Part shown: in pieces, positions 1 to 14,300 of the stretch
How positions within the stretch are numbered: the stretch's first letter is position 1
Layout: each line of letters opens with the position of its first letter
Source of the DNA: Klebsormidium nitens
Taxonomy: Eukaryota > Streptophyta > Klebsormidiophyceae > Klebsormidiales > Klebsormidiaceae
DNA: 58,934 bases
Assembly (NCBI GenBank): GCA_000708835.1
Contig: DF237470.1
Location: 5,866-64,799 of the forward strand
Direction of reading: 5' to 3'
Made by a program: the position numbers and the translations under genes
Notes under the pieces: model-generated
What the model was told of the DNA's origin: nothing
What the model saw: the letters and a program-made list of their open reading frames with translations, nothing else
Database searches by the model: none

Positions 1-2599
1 GATGTTTCCTCGCCGACCGAAACTGCCGCGCCGCCAGCCAAATTTAAACGGCTCTCCACTTACTTTCTCATCGTCCCGACCGCTGCCTGCAGAAGGTTCA
101 CACCCTCCATTCTTTCCGCGGACGACACCTTCCCCCGACCCTAGACGCACAGCGCTTCGCATCCTGTCGCATCCGCTCTCGCACTGAGCTATGCTTGGGC
201 ATCACGGGCCATCGCAAAAACTGCCGCCGCCACCACCAACCCGGCGAAAGCATGATCGAGCGCCCAGAGTGGCTTCCGCGAAACTCCCGTGAACGTACCA
301 ATCGAACGCCGCACATTGTATAAAATTACAGTCGTTAAAAACCCAAGAGGCGTATGCTAGACTGCGGGCTCCACCTAATGAGCTGCACCGCAGAGAATCT
401 GAACCTTGCACCCCAGAAAAAAAACAAAAAACCTCGAATTTCAAGACCAAAATTCCAAAAATGCACCCTCAGCATTTGTTTCACATTTGATCTTTACTCA
501 CTATCCCTTAGACGTTATTATTTGAAAAAAAAAATGTGACCGGTGGCGGAACGCCACGTATGCTCGGTTTTCAAGGGGGTCCAAGGTATCGAATGAAAAG
601 TAGGCGTTGCGAATTTGACGGTAGGGTCACGGAGACTCTCGGTGCATGAAAAAGTGATCGGTGATTGTGAACCGCCAGCTGAAAAACCTGATGTTAGTCA
701 AAATGCAAATTCGGATCTAGAAAGCTCGATATAAGAGAAGAGCAATCCGGGACCCCTCATTTGGACCGTTGGACAAGCCACGGCCTCACCGTGTCTCAAG
801 GTTCGAGTCCGCACTAAGACGAGCCTCAGCCTGGCATGTCCGCAGAATGAACAAATGAACGCGCTCGAAAAGAGCCTTACACGTGCGAAAAAAAGAAATT
901 TGAACAGCAGTTTGCATCGAACCATCGAAAGTTCGGGTCGATCATTCAAAGGGATAGTATGGGGCGAAAGTGTCCTTCGACGCATAAATTTGGCTTAACT
1001 GAGTGATCCAGTCTAAGGTGCTCACGTTCGGGGTTTTCAAACGCTGGGGGGGAAAACGATAGCTGGTTTTTTGTAAACCCCAAAAACCGAGCTAAAAAAC
1101 CGTAGTACCGTGTCTAAAAACGTGGAGTCATCAAACCCTAATATTGGGCAAATATGTAATCTCTGTGCCATATTCTAAAATTTCGCAAGGGGCTTGCGTT
1201 TCGAAGCGTTTGCTCCGACCCCCTGTTCCTCAATCAGGGCGCTGACCGACCTTGCTCCGTAACGCACACTATTAGATTCATATAAACGGATAAACTCAGG
1301 CGATAAATTGTCCGAATATGAACTTAGCTCGATCAAATACGGAGGCCGGGAGGGTCAGGGAGTGCCAGCCTGCCTACTCAGGCTACTGAGGTTACAGCTA
1401 CTTAAATAGGTGGCCTGCATGGGTGCAAGCCCACATCCGTGCAGGGTAAATTGGCTCTGCTAAGAAGGGGGTAGGACTAATACACAAAGTAGGTATAGCA
1501 GTACCTAAATTGGTATTTTCCGCTCGATCTTAAGTTATATAAGGTTGTCTACATCAGATTCTTGCTAGCTAGCTAGCTGTCTAGACTGCTCATGGCCACA
1601 AGTCAGCCAGAGATTAAGAGCACAAACAACTCTTTGAAAGCTTGGCAAGCAATTGCGCGGACCAGAACTGAATGATGCTGGCAACGCCCATGCGCTAACA
1701 AATTGAGCGATCACTACTATTGTGAATGTCTCAATCAGGTCTGGGCCGTTTGCATGATGATCAGTCATGTTGCAGTGTAATCAATGAATTTACATGGAGA
1801 TTGAAAGTATAGGAAATTAAAAGACCGTGCATGATCAGTCCGCCTCTAGCTCAGTGTGTAACAATCGACGGTCTCTAAGTTTTGCACTGCAGTTCAATAG
1901 CAGTGCCGCAAATCATCCATGCCGTATGTGACGTGTATCGTCGATCATGTTGGTGACTATCCAAGCACACCGTCCGTATCTTAGAATCACTGTAGTAAAA
2001 CGATCGGACACACACATACATTGACAAGCTAGAAGGCTCATTGAGAGAGTTCATTGTGAGACCTGAAGCACTCCATTTGCAATAGCGACTATTGAGTTGG
2101 TAGACTTCGAAGTTATCTACATACCTGCCTGCAAGGCGGCGGGCAGGCCCGAACAGTGTCTGAGGTGGGCGATTCGCCTGGTCAGTCGGAACGGGCCTGG
2201 CGGTCTCATCCCCAGAGTCTACTCCTCTAATCGATTCAATGACTCAACGTACCTACGGACTTGGGCCACTTGAAAGGTCTTGCCGTTGATCAATCGGACT
2301 ATCATCAGCTTGTATAAAGAAGACTCAAAAATTGCTTGTCAAAGAAAACCACCAAAGACGTTTTGAAGCTAAGTTGCTATTCGAACCGTCGTCCATTTAA
2401 AAACTTTACAGTACTACCGTCGTCACGCCCTATACTGCTGGGTCTACTGACAATGAAGTAACGTCTGAGCCAAAAACTTGTACAATGAGCGCGCTGACCA
2501 ACCGATTATATCTACACTCGAACTCCGAAAATCCAAGACTCGTGTTTCTTTTACATGTAAGTGTTCGCATCTCACAGCTTCCAGTCTATGTCAGCCCTA
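1..2599. other. Left-flank region without a recognisable gene
   Basis: No open frame here resembles a known family, and none has a convincing exon structure on either strand. The right end should hold the 3' untranslated region of the minus-strand ATPase gene that stops at 2600. The only structured element I see is a tRNA-like stretch near 760-815, described separately. A CTAG/AGCT-rich palindromic run lies near 1565-1585. Confidence 0.5.
760..815 (+). repeat. tRNA-Glu-like fragment or SINE head
   Basis: Positions 800-810 match the internal B-box consensus of RNA polymerase III genes (GGTTCGAGTCC). About 15 bases upstream is a small hairpin (CACGG, loop CCTCA, CCGTG) that resembles a tRNA-Glu anticodon arm with CTC in the loop. 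The T-stem does not pair properly, so a working tRNA is unlikely. A decayed tRNA copy or the head of a tRNA-derived SINE fits better. Confidence 0.25.
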
Positions 2600-5500
2600 T
2601 CAAGCTCGTCTTGGCTTCTTGTTGCTCCACGTAGCGCCTTGCCCTCCCTCTTCTTCTCGTGCCCTGCCATCCGGTGCGTTCCTCCCCATTCCGCACTCTT
2701 TGGCGTGATCCATCAGCTTTTGAAGGTCTCCTTGCACGCTGGCAATCTCACGAGCAGTCTCCTGCAGCTGACGCTTGACCGCCGACGTCTCTTCTTGCAG
2801 TGTCGCGCGCATCTGCTCGTAAGCCTGGCACTCCACATCCTGCACGTATCCCCACGGACAGGTCACTTCCTATTCCTTTGCCGTGCGAGCAAACCCGCGA
2901 TGACACTTGGTTACAAAGTGCACCGGCTGCCATGCTTGCCCACCATAATCAACATTTTCCAAGATCCGAATGGGTATGACTCTGTCTCAGGAAACGCTGT
3001 CGGCCTCGAAAGAGCAATATATTCGACGTGTCTACGAAGAAGCCTGGTGACGTAAGGCTGACGACAGATGCTGAAGTAGAAAAACGTTCTACGAAACTGC
3101 CTTCAAGGTCGCTAACCCCTCAGCAGTACTTCGCAGACGGGAGCTAAACGAGACCCGATGTCCACGTGTTCGACGAGCTGCTGACGACGAGTTCAATGGC
3201 TTTGTCAGGTGCACGTTCTTGTATTGGAGGACGGATAAGGTCATTCGGGCAAACAGACCATCATCCCGACAGAAGGACTAGCGATACCAATGGGAGGAAA
3301 GGTCCCGGTCAGAAAAGGAAGACCTGTAACATGGCATAAATCACTCCGCAAGTTTCGCGCGAGCATTCTGGTAAACATCTGGCGGAAGAAACACGTCGGA
3401 AACATTAAATATTCAAGACCCAAATAGAACTGAAGGAGGACGAACCTGCTCTCGCAGTCTGTCGGTTTGCTGTGAAAGCGTTGCTTCGAGCCGCGTGTAC
3501 TCCTCCGTGATGTCCAGACACCGAGAAAGCTCCGGCGGGTAGAGACTGCACGAACCGAAGTACAAATCTCAGCACTAATGTATCTTGACTTTGACAAGAT
3601 AAAATAACTTTCCGCTTGTTCGGTTGGAAGGCACTTAATGTACCAGAAAAATGCAGCCTACCCGACCCCTGAAGTTCGTTGCCCGGCCAATATCGCCAAA
3701 TCAAATACATTTCAAAGCTCCGTATCCAACGCTGTGACAAGCAGAATCAGCGCGCGTGGAAACTCGCGCATATTTTTGATATTTTTGGAAGGTGATGAAG
3801 GTTCGAATCCACGAAGCACGTGACACCAAGAGGGTAAAATGCGCCATGAGGAAGAAAAGGCGGTACATTTTGATATCCTGGGCGCCGATGTTCATCCCAG
3901 AAGGAAACTTCACAGCGCAAGCAGGGCCTTGTGTATCAATCTCGCTCTTTCGTCGAGCATCGCGAGTCGCACCCTCTCGCGGCATGCAAACCACGGCCCT
4001 CTCCCGACAAGTTCCAGAAGGGCCGTTGTGAAACTTGAAGTTCCTTTGAAAACAATTGCTGCCGACTCCACAGAACATTCGCACTGTCACCCTAAGCCCA
4101 GCAACTGACTCTACTTTTCGTTCCCCTTACCTGCACTGCTTGCGCTCGCTCCAGGGGACGCGCTCGAAGTTGACCCCGGGGATGTCCTCAGGGGCGAAGC
4201 CGCTGACCTCACGGTCAGGTCGCGTGATAGACCCCGGGCCGATTGTCTGACGTCATGCAGAAAGAGACAAACCTTTTGAGTTGGGCCGTCAGCTTAGAGT
4301 CCCGAAACACGAGGCACCGCCGTCTGAGCTAGGGGCTGTCTACTTGGAGCGTCCATGAGTACACGTCTACGACTTTGAGCAGTGACAGTGTAAAAAGCAG
4401 AATCCGATACGTACCGCTCTCGTTACTACCGGTGTAGGGAGATAAGTAAGGATGGAGTGAAAGTCAAATACTACGACAGTTGGATATCTTGTCGGATTTT
4501 CCTTTGAGGATGCTTTTCGAGCGAGGAGACGTGAGATCTACGATGGGCGAAAGCGGGCACTTAATGCATGAGTTCTGCAGATAGTGCCCCCATTGTGTTC
4601 CAGCCACTGCGTACCACAGACCCCTTGCTCGACTGCCTCTTCTACAGTCCTCTGATCAGAAGTCTACTTTCCGACCAATGGACGCAACCATCTGAATCTA
4701 TGTATAATGGTGACACCGTAAGGTACCAAGGTGGTTTGAAACTGTCGAACAACCGTTTCTCTGGCCCCCCTCAACCTGACCGTATACAGACCTCTTTGCA
4801 AACAGGATCAAAACTACAGCTTTTGAGCCAATTATGCTTATGAGATGATCAGTGCCATGAAGTTGCCCCAGAGCTCGTGTCCGCCTTCTGCTCCCCATTG
4901 TCTAAGTTGAATAATTCTTCACAAATAAACAAGGTAGTTTCAAATTCTGTAAGCTCTCTTTTGGACCAGCTCAACTTGTCCCTGCATTTCGTTGTTCAAT
5001 TGAAATCACAAAACTTGCATCGAGCAAACGGTGTTTCAGCAACTCACCACTGCATTGAAGTTCCCTCCAAGCTCGCGCGCGGCCGCGCGCTTGTGGGCGT
5101 CCGTATCGTACACTTGCAGCCGTCCGAAAAGGAAAAAGAAGAGCGACGCCCGCAGCCCGTACGTGCGCGTTCCGCTCCTGCGGAGACGGGCGGAATTCCG
5201 TGAGACCGGAATTCTTTTGTAAGAGAAAGCAGGAAAAGCGCGTCCACTTGACCATGAGCCCGCCGCCACAAATCAAAATGTAAGCAAACGGCACGCATTC
5301 ATTAGCCTTTCGTTCTCATATTTCAAAGTGGCCATGCAAACGATCGGAGGCACTGAGCGGCAGCGCGAATGTAGAAGCAGGTCTTCAAGTTCGTTTCTTG
5401 GCGAGAGAGCTCTTAGCTTGCCGCTCAAGCTCAACCGTTGGAACTAGGCAATCCAAGCAAGATTCACGATAGCGCCACAGAGAATGGGATCGAGCAGCGC

Positions 5501-8386
5501 CTTCAAGAGCACAAGCAAACATACTGTATGGCGGACTGCTCAGGGGTGAGGACATCTGGGCGGCAAAGATTCTTCAAAACGACAGAATCAGTCAAGTAAT
5601 TTGTCTGCATCATTGATACAACAAAAGCAGGGATGTTGGAATTGGTTGACGCCCGCTCCAGAGAATCATCCTCCAAAACATTTCCCAGTCGAAAGGAAAA
5701 TCAACCCTCAATCACTACAGGGGAAAGGAGCAGACTCGCACAGAGCTTACTCAGAAGGTACCCGGATGTCGACGTCCAGCTGTTCCGGCGACAGATGAAT
5801 CAAGTTGACCGCGTATCCGAGGAACCCTTCAGGCGGCTGGCCGCGGATCATGGGGGAAGCGATGCTCAGCAGCTTTTGCTGGTGATTCTCCAAGATCTGT
5901 AGCAGGGGAAAACGGCGGTGTCAAAGGGATGACGATTCGGCTTTCAGCCCCCTCGGTGCTATTTAGGGAGGTTTAAGGATCGTACTTCGCAGGATTGCTC
6001 CAGGGCAGCTATCGCGGCTGGAACAGGGCCTATATTTGGGTTTTAGTTTTCTCGTCTCTTTCTTACCGGGAGTTGAGCAACTCGCGGCCCTAAACGAAAT
6101 CTGCAAGCTAGTGCAGTTTCCTTTCAACCAAACATTCTTAGTTAAGTAAAGCTTTTCTGGATCGCCAATATCCACAATCGCTGCTCAAAGCAGTGAGATC
6201 AAAGTTGTGCGTAAAAAAAGGCGACGAGCTCCAATCCATGTCGGGGCAAGCTTCCCGTTCAGCTAGTGACACCATGCTAACCGAAAACACGGGGGTTAGG
6301 CGCCTCTCTCGACAGACCTAAACTTGTCAAAAGCCTGCCTAGATAATATCTCCACATCTTCCTCACAGATGGTGATGCTTGTGCCAAGCTTCAGCTGTGC
6401 TGGGAGCCTGATTTAGTTGAAAGTTGATTGTGCTTATTCAACTCACCGGCCCAGAGAAGAAGTTGCGGGCGACTCCCGGCTTGTCCAGCGGGATGACGTC
6501 ATAGCGGCCACGCAGCTCCACGTTGAGTCGTCCCGCTAGTCCTGCCAGTCCACGGGTACGGTCGATCGAGCCGTTGGGCGAGCGAACGTCGATACAAGCG
6601 GCTCTTCCTTCCTCGGTCTGTGGGAGGAAGAGCGTAGAGCGTTTAGCCTTAGGTTTTCGAATTGGAAGATATACGGTTAAGTGCCTGCATGGAGGTTACA
6701 CCTGGCCTAGGCATTGACACGATGCACATGCCCGCATCACTTCAAATCGTTGAGTGTAGTTCTTCAGAGATATTAGGGTCAGGAAACAAGTCAGCTTCAA
6801 AACAGCTGGACTGAGGAATTGCCAAGCGCTAACCTGCTTGTAAACGCAGGGCGAGCAGACCTTTGACAAATTCCTCAGAAGACATCCTTTTGAGTTGCCG
6901 GAGCGTGCTTTGAACCCGTCGATGCCTGCCCCCCTTAATCGCAGATTTAGGTACCCAACGTACGATCCGAGCATCTAGACGACGTAATCAATTCAAAGCC
7001 TTCATTGAGGCCTTCGGAATAGCGACACTGGACAATCCAAACCCTACTCTTCTTCGTCGCTTCATGAAACCCATCCACAGTACAAGGCACAGACTTTAAA
7101 CTTCGTCGTCTGCGCTGAGACACAGTAAAACAACATACGGAAGCCGGCCCGCGGTTCGGTGCAGGCAGTTCACTTACCGTTTGCTCAGAACAAAAGGCAG
7201 GGACGCAAGACAATCGAGCTCACCCTGCAGACGACGCTGTCCTTCTTGCCCCCGATCCATTCCATGAGCCGGGTATTGAGCGTATCGTCCTCCACCCGTC
7301 CCAGAAAGGCGACCACGCCTAGGAGCTCAGGCTCAAGGTCCGCCTGCCGAAAGTCGTCGGGGTGAAGGCCGCTACCAGGGGTCTGCATTGAACGCAAGAG
7401 TAATTGGTGCGTTTCGCCTTGCTTTTTGTCACTCTCAGAGTTCTTTCAATCCATTTAGAAGGGCAACCTCCTACGATTCAAAAGAATTGCTCGAAGAGGT
7501 TTCCAAAGGAGCGCCGTGGATGACTACGTACTTCACCAGTGTTGTCGCACACTGAACTCAGCAGGCAGTGCCTCGTGGTCAGTCGGACTGCAGGGAAGCG
7601 TCGCAACGAATACCGTTTCGATGGATCTCAAAGACATTGTTTGCTCATGCTGTCCCCGTCTGAACCGGCTGAGACGAGTTCATCGATAACCCACCCTCGA
7701 AAAGGGTCTATGAATCATCATTTTCGAGCCGAAGAGCTCATAGGAGAGAGCGGAACTAAGCAACAGCCTGCCTACAACCCTGGCTTTACCAGGCAGCCCC
7801 AGTCGTGGGTCGCAGCCCTTCAACCCGTGCCAAGCGAAATGGGCCCCAGGCACCTTCATTGTGACCAATTTCAAGCACAAACAAACCGGATACTTTCTCG
7901 TTCGCCACTCAGAATCTAATGCGAAGCCCAACTGTAAGAAGATTGCAAATTCGCTATCCTGCACCGATCCCGCGAGGGTGCGCAACACGACTCATCTCAT
8001 CTTCGACCCTTACAGCTCCGTGGCTACCTGATCCTTTCTAGTACAAAGATTGCAACCAGATTTCAATGTTCATTGCGCGAACGACCCACCTGTACCGCTA
8101 GTTGTGCCACCGCAGCCCACGGCCGCCTCCCCCGAAAGTCCTGCAAGACAGCCCGCGAGTTCCGCTGCCCCGCCGCCGTCTCCGCTCGCTCTAGTTCATG
8201 GATCCGCCGGGCCGCGGCGCGCGCTCTTATCTCCAGCTCACCGAGCTCCGTCGCCAACTGTTTTCGCGCGGTTTGGATGTGCGCGCGCTTGCTGGCGCTG
8301 GCCTGCGCTTTCTGGCTGATTGAGAGTTGCTCGGCGACGAGTCTCTCGAGCGCGGATCGCAAGCTGGCCTCCTTGTTCCTGGCGTC
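2600..8386 (-). other. GMI1: Coiled-coil and SMC hinge exons 27-34 of the GMI1-like gene
   Basis: Exons, high to low: 8090-8386, 7224-7382, 6447-6617, 5751-5896, 5048-5177, 4131-4246, 3446-3545 and 2600-2839. Exon 27 is a charged, Ala/Glu/Arg-rich heptad-like coil. Exons 28-31 form the hinge: GVVAFLGRVEDDTLNTRL, then GRYDVIPLDKPG, then PPEGFLGYAVNLIHL, then FLFGRLQVYDT, in the same order as in plant GMI1. Exons 33-34 give a second short coil (EEYTRLEATLSQQTDRLREQ) and end in a basic tail, KKPRRA. Hinges of this family mediate dimerisation and nucleic-acid binding. The exon 30 donor is taken as the GTAAGC at 5750, because this makes the join to exon 31 continuous. Confidence 0.85.
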
Positions 8387-11300
8387 CTGCAAAGAAAAGA
8401 GGAAGCCTTATTTGAAAATGTACCCGCGTCGGTCTTCGTGGCTTCGACCGTGCCCTCAGAGATCGGCAACCCGATAGCCCGGACAGCAAAGATGCCGAGA
8501 GTCTAGGTGTTCACGTCGCAATCTCACATATCCAGCAGACCAATAAATTCCACTGTCAAAGCCGGTAGCAACCTGCAGCCTTATCGAATTTTGCTGTCTC
8601 AAGGTGTTAGAGCCTCGCGGTCCTTTAAAAGAACACAAAAGCTGGGAGGAGAAGCGTCTTCTGCGGTGTATGTTTGCTGGACACAGAAAGGGTTATTTAG
8701 AACACGAGTGAATCCTCACTTTGTCCAGTATGTCAATTGAGGTCGGACATTCGTAGCCCGAGAGAAACTCATGTTGCTAGATGCAGCATCAGAACAGCAA
8801 TCCCTCCTCAGGGCTGTAAAACTGTTGTTTGATTAAAGCTACAGCTACCCACGCAGCTGAACCGGGAGGGTCAGACACACCTTTGCGCAAATTAGAGAAC
8901 CCTATTGGACGGCTTTATCTGCGCTTCAAGAGCATTTTCGCTGAGAAAAGGAAGCTCACTCTCAGAGCTCCGGTGAGCCGAGCTTTATCACCCAGAACAT
9001 GCCCCTCCTCCTCCGGATTGCGGTATACAAAATGCGACTTCGCCTCCTTCAAGCTCTTCATCCACTCCTTCATTTCCTCCCGTGCCAGTTCGCTTTCCGC
9101 TAGCCCGCACGCAAAGCTGTAGATGCCCGCTCCGCCGGAACCCATCTTCACCGCTTCGAACACCGCCTTTCCGTCCGTCACAACCGCCTCGACCGTTCCG
9201 CCGTCGACAGCGGAAACTATCTCCGGAACCTCCGCACTGCTGCTTCCCGCTTGGTCGCCCCTCACAAAAAGTGCCACCGCCAAGCCGCTGATTCTCGTGC
9301 AAACGTTTTTGTGCACGTCACGCAGCGTCACTTCCACCGGGCGTCCGGCCTCCGCTAGCTCTTCTCCTTCCGCGACCGTTTTCCTCATCCTAGTTGCGAA
9401 GTGCAGCTCCGCGGGGAGACCGTGCCGGACCTCTACGGACCTGACACGTGTCCTTGTGTCCTTTCTGCCAGAGCCCAGTTTGTACTCGTGCGTGTGGGAG
9501 AAGTCAAGGAAGTATTCGCCGGCCTTCGTAGGCACCGGGACGTCGACGAAAGAGAAGCGGGTGACCTTCTCATCGGCCTCGTTTTCTGCCGCGCCTGCAA
9601 AAGCACAAGAGCATTATAAGACACAAAGCAGGGTTCAGATCAAACGAACGCTCAAGGTCTGCTCAGAAATGTCAACTCAATGCAGTGCATGTGAATCTTG
9701 ATACCTGCTTGAAATTGTGGGGTGTGTTCAAAAGCGTAACACCGCGCTTTCTTGCTCGAGATTTGTAATAAAACCTGCTTGTGTCTGCGACACCGTGAGA
9801 GAGACTTTGTCGGAAGGCACTGTCAGACGGCTTCTTATAACCTCAATTCTGAGGTCTTCCTGATGTCAAACTATGTTTTCTGACCCAGAACCAGGTTACA
9901 CGATGCAGATTCGATGCCAACCAGGCGGTCCGTCGGCCATTAGACCCTGACCAAAGCGGACTTTGGAGTCAACATGGGCCTTTGCTGCCATATCCGGTGG
10001 TCGAAACAAGCGGACTCAGAGATTGGAGTACGCGAGGCCCAGTCTGTGTCTCAAAACTTAGCTATGTACTCCCTACTTTCAGCCGCAACTGATCGTAGGA
10101 AACAGCTTACCTTCGCTTTTGACGGACTTCTCTTTCTTGACGGAGTCCTTGGTGCGCGCGCGCTTGGCAGGGCGCTCTTGCGCTGACGGGCCGGCTTCGT
10201 CGCTGTTCTCTCCGGCGCCCCCTTCCCGGTCAGCACATTCGTCCTCCGCTTGAAGCCGTCCGATGAGTTCCTTGCCGACCATTTCACCGGTGTCGTGCCG
10301 CTTGATTTGCAAGACCGGAGGGTCAACCTGAAAGGTTGAATCTTGCATGAGATTCTAAGAAGTCGAGTTGTAAAAAGGCGGAACGTTTGAATGTAAGATC
10401 GGGTCGGCTTCCGAAGGATAAGGACAAGTGCTGAACCTGCTGAAGTGGCGAGCGTTGACCACCAAAGGGCCGCAAAAGTGACCAGCAAAGGACTCTGTGC
10501 ATGAATTTTTAAAGGGCTGCTGAAGCAATGGCCTCACGCGACCAGCTCCACGATTCGCACACGTTTGACTACTTCATCTTTCAGTATTATCAGAATTGCT
10601 CCCTCGGCGTGTTTGCAAGGCCTCAGGTCAGAGCTGCAATGGGAGGAATGTCCATCAAAGAATACCGTGAATGCATTGGCAGATGAATTTGGCGCCTGGC
10701 AGGAAAGTTTCTTGGGACTTAAAGGACGGGGAGGTTTTCAGAGCCGAAACAAGACAAGCACATGACCTACTCAAGTCCGACTCGTGTGAACGGACGTGCA
10801 AGGACGCACTTGCGGTGACGTCAGCATGCCCTCGACCCTGCGGCACGACACTCTGTCCGGTCGCCAGCAACAGTGACGTCAGTGGAGTATCCGGCCAGGC
10901 ATGCAAGCCCGGTATTCCTCTCCCGATCGGCGATGGGCTTCAATGGCAACAAGCTGCCTCCGGAAGGACCAAAGAGATTGACAGTTGCAAACTTTTGTCA
11001 AGTGTATTCACCTCTTCCAAGCTCCGCAATCTGCAGCGATCCGCGGAGAGGAGGTCCACGTACAGCGTTTCCAGCACAGTCCCCGACTCCGACCCCAGGT
11101 CCACCGCCATTGGGCTAGGATCCGGAAGCCTGATATCCCGCGGGTAGTTTCCCTCTTCGACTCTCAAATCGAATGTCGTGGGCTTCTCGAGACTGTTCTC
11201 CAGCCAGCAGTGGACGCGGTATTTCCCGGCTTCAAGTAATATTTGCGTTCTGCTGAACGTGACTTTGCCCTTGCGCATAGCGTCCACCCACCGCGCGCGC

Positions 11301-14300
11301 TGGCTTGCTGCCGCCGCATCGTACTGCGCTCCGACCGGAGCAATCTCCTGTGAAAAAAAGGACCGAAAGAGTCTCAACGTGTGGCGCTTGTTGTTGGAAG
11401 TCCTAACTAAGAGCGCGGGCTGGATATATACAGTCGATGTCATCTGCGATCGCAGCCTACTGAACTCCGACCTGAGCAATTTCCTCCGATCTGAGCACGC
11501 GGGCCATCAATGAGTGGCGCAACTTGTTAGCGGGTATAAAAGGCGGGCTAGAGCAACCGAACAGCCAAGAATCTTCCTGCCAGTTATGAACAACAGTGCC
11601 AGAAGAGCACGAAGACTGCCAAACGTTCACAACTGAAATGATGATCAACGACTCAGCCGAAGCAGACTTTGGTCTTTCAGAAACTTCAGCCGACCGTTTT
11701 AGACCCTTCTTGGTATTCAGGGACGAGGCTGGGTTGCTCAAGCCAAAACTGTAAACCAGCTTGGTGAGCCATATCCTGCAAATCCTAGCAAACCAAGTTC
11801 TCCAAATAAAGTTGCTGCATGCAATTTCAAAAGAGTTGACTGCCTCGTCAAAACCACTCAGTGAAGAGCCCGCAACTAAAAAACTGCTGCACACAGCACC
11901 TTAATCACCTCATGTGTTGTCCAAAGCCCTCCGCGGTACAATAGTGTGCGCAGAATGAAAACGGCTGTGCGCTTTGCATAACCTCAGCCTTGAAAAGATC
12001 TTGCACGCAGTTATAGCGCGAGGGACCTAGAAAAGTCCACTACATGTAAGCACTGAACTGACCGGAACCAGATAGCAGGCAAAGCTCAAAAGGAGGAGCA
12101 GTTGCACGCATAGGCTTTGTGTGCACAGGAGGGGTAGATAAGAGCTCACCACGATGCAGGACTCCCTGTCACGCTGCGTGCAGACATTCTCTTGCGAGTC
12201 AAACGCGCGCGCTGTCAGCCCGTCCAGCCACTCCCCCCGGACCATTCTCATCGTTGTGGTCACCGGCGACTCCTCCATGACCGCCTCCAGCTTATCGAAC
12301 TCCCCCGCGCACAGCCGAATCTTCCACTTCGCGGCTAACCGTGCCTCCGCTCTCGGCTCTTCCATTGAATCCCTGCTCGTTTCCACTTCTGGGAGGGAGA
12401 GCTTCAGGTGGTAACTTCCGGCCACGCCTTCCAAGCGCGCGTCGATTGCGTACTCGTTCTCGGTCCCGTCTACGAGCTCCGCTTGAGACACGTGTCCGAG
12501 GGTGGCGGCGTCTTGTGCCTGGCCGTCGAGGGAGAGCCGCAACTGCAAGAAGCGAGGGATGCAAGTGAGCGGAATGACCTTCTAGATGCTGTTGAAACTT
12601 CCTCTTTGTGAAGCTGCGGAATACGAACCCCTCTTGTCTCTCTGCGCACCGAAAGGGGTACAGGCTCCATAGCGAGAACTCCAGCTTGTCAGCAACAGTT
12701 GCGTGTTCGGCAAAACAAAGCGGCTTGGCAATTGAATCGAGATCGTTCTTTTCGGCTGGGTGAGCTCGCAGCTTGAATGAAAAATTGTTGAGACCGGTGT
12801 TGACATCATCTGCTTTGCTTACGTCAGAAGAGCCTAGGGTAGTGAACTTTTTGCTGGTCCCGCAGGCAGTACACTTAGCCAAGACAGACGTCCGCAAACC
12901 AGGACATACAGAAGCAGCCTGCATTGCGCTTGCGTTATTACGGGTACTTTCGTCGACAACCTTGAGTTTCAAAACACGAGTGCCCATAAGCCTCCATGCT
13001 AACCCGACCCACCTGTTGGAGGACGTCATTAGGGAGAGGTGCAGCCAGCTTGTTCGCATCGAACGACCGGAAAGAGAGCTTGGAAGTGGCCCCACAGGGC
13101 ACCGACCCGGAGATAGACACGGGGTCCAGCATTCGGACGGGCCCGGCGTTGACTTGGATCTGCGATTGAGGAGGATTTAAGTCGATTACTTCCTCTCTTA
13201 TTTCAATTCGCTGAGCGTTTTTGCGACCGACTTGGCCAGGCGACGTCATTAAGCAAAGCCGAGAAGTATTGTTTAGCGGTTTATGACAGGTAGATGCTTT
13301 GCAGCAACTCAAACAACAGCTCGATGCAGATTATACATTGGAAAGAAGAGTCATCCTCCGGACAAAGCTTGGGAATGCTGCCAATATTAACCACTTTGTT
13401 GGTCATGACAAACCGCATTCATTGGCGTGCTTGCGGCTGTTTGACTCCTTTCTCGTACATAAGTCACTGGTTGTCAGATTTGAGCGATACGATGAAGCCC
13501 GAGGCAGACCTAGCCAGGCATCGTCAATCAAGATCGGAGTCAGACTCTCCGATTACATACTGATTGCCCTCTTAGTCAGTTGCGACCCCAGATCACGTGT
13601 TGGAATTCAACGCCAGAGAAACATCATATCAGAAGTCGTCAGGCTGGTCGCCCGTTTATTTCTTGCTTACCTTGACAGCCTTCTCGAGGTCGGTCCGAAG
13701 GCCCCCTCTCTGAACGGTCACCTTCAGCAGTCCGTCGACGACGCCCAGACGCCTTGGCAGAACCACCCCTTCCAGAACCGCCCGGCCGTTCTCGAAAGTC
13801 CTTCCGGGGGGGGCCTTCTTCGCCTTGGGATCCAGCCAGAGAGCCCAGGACCCTTCCGCGTCGCTGTCAAAGTTACCGTCCGGGTCTACCAGGGTTATCG
13901 TAACCTCATCCAAGGCCCCCCCGGCGATACCCGACAGTTCTTCGCCGTCTTCGAGGTGTATGTGCAAGCCCACGACTTCGGCCGCTTTGCTCAGGAGCTC
14001 GGTGTCGCCTTGGCTGACAACGATCTTGCAGGTGGAGCCGTATGTCCCGCTCACCTGGGAATGCACAAAAATCTACTCAGACCCTGCCGTTACACTTTAG
14101 ATGGATTCAAAAGATGTCCAGCGGCTTTTGCTCATGCGCTGAAGCAGTTCGTCAAAGTGCGACCTTTAGCCAGAAAGGGTGCGCTCAGATGTTCCGGGTT
14201 TTTGCGGGCCATGAAGTCTGTTCTATCTTCGTGGGAATGCTCTGAAACAGCCCGTGCCAAAGGACTGCTGGCCCATCTTGTCTCGCGCTAGTTTGTCACT

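Noticed and set aside
3799-3812. Perfect B-box GGTTCGAATCC
   Set aside because: No A-box, D-arm or pairing T-stem upstream, and it lies in an intron of the ATPase gene. Probably chance.
8050-9701. Several plus-strand open frames up to 192 codons
   Set aside because: They are shadows of the large minus-strand exons 26 and 27, with no domain of their own.
13299-14291. 330-codon plus-strand open frame
   Set aside because: It lies antisense to ATPase exons 21 and 22 and crosses their introns. The minus strand has splice sites and homology; this frame has neither.
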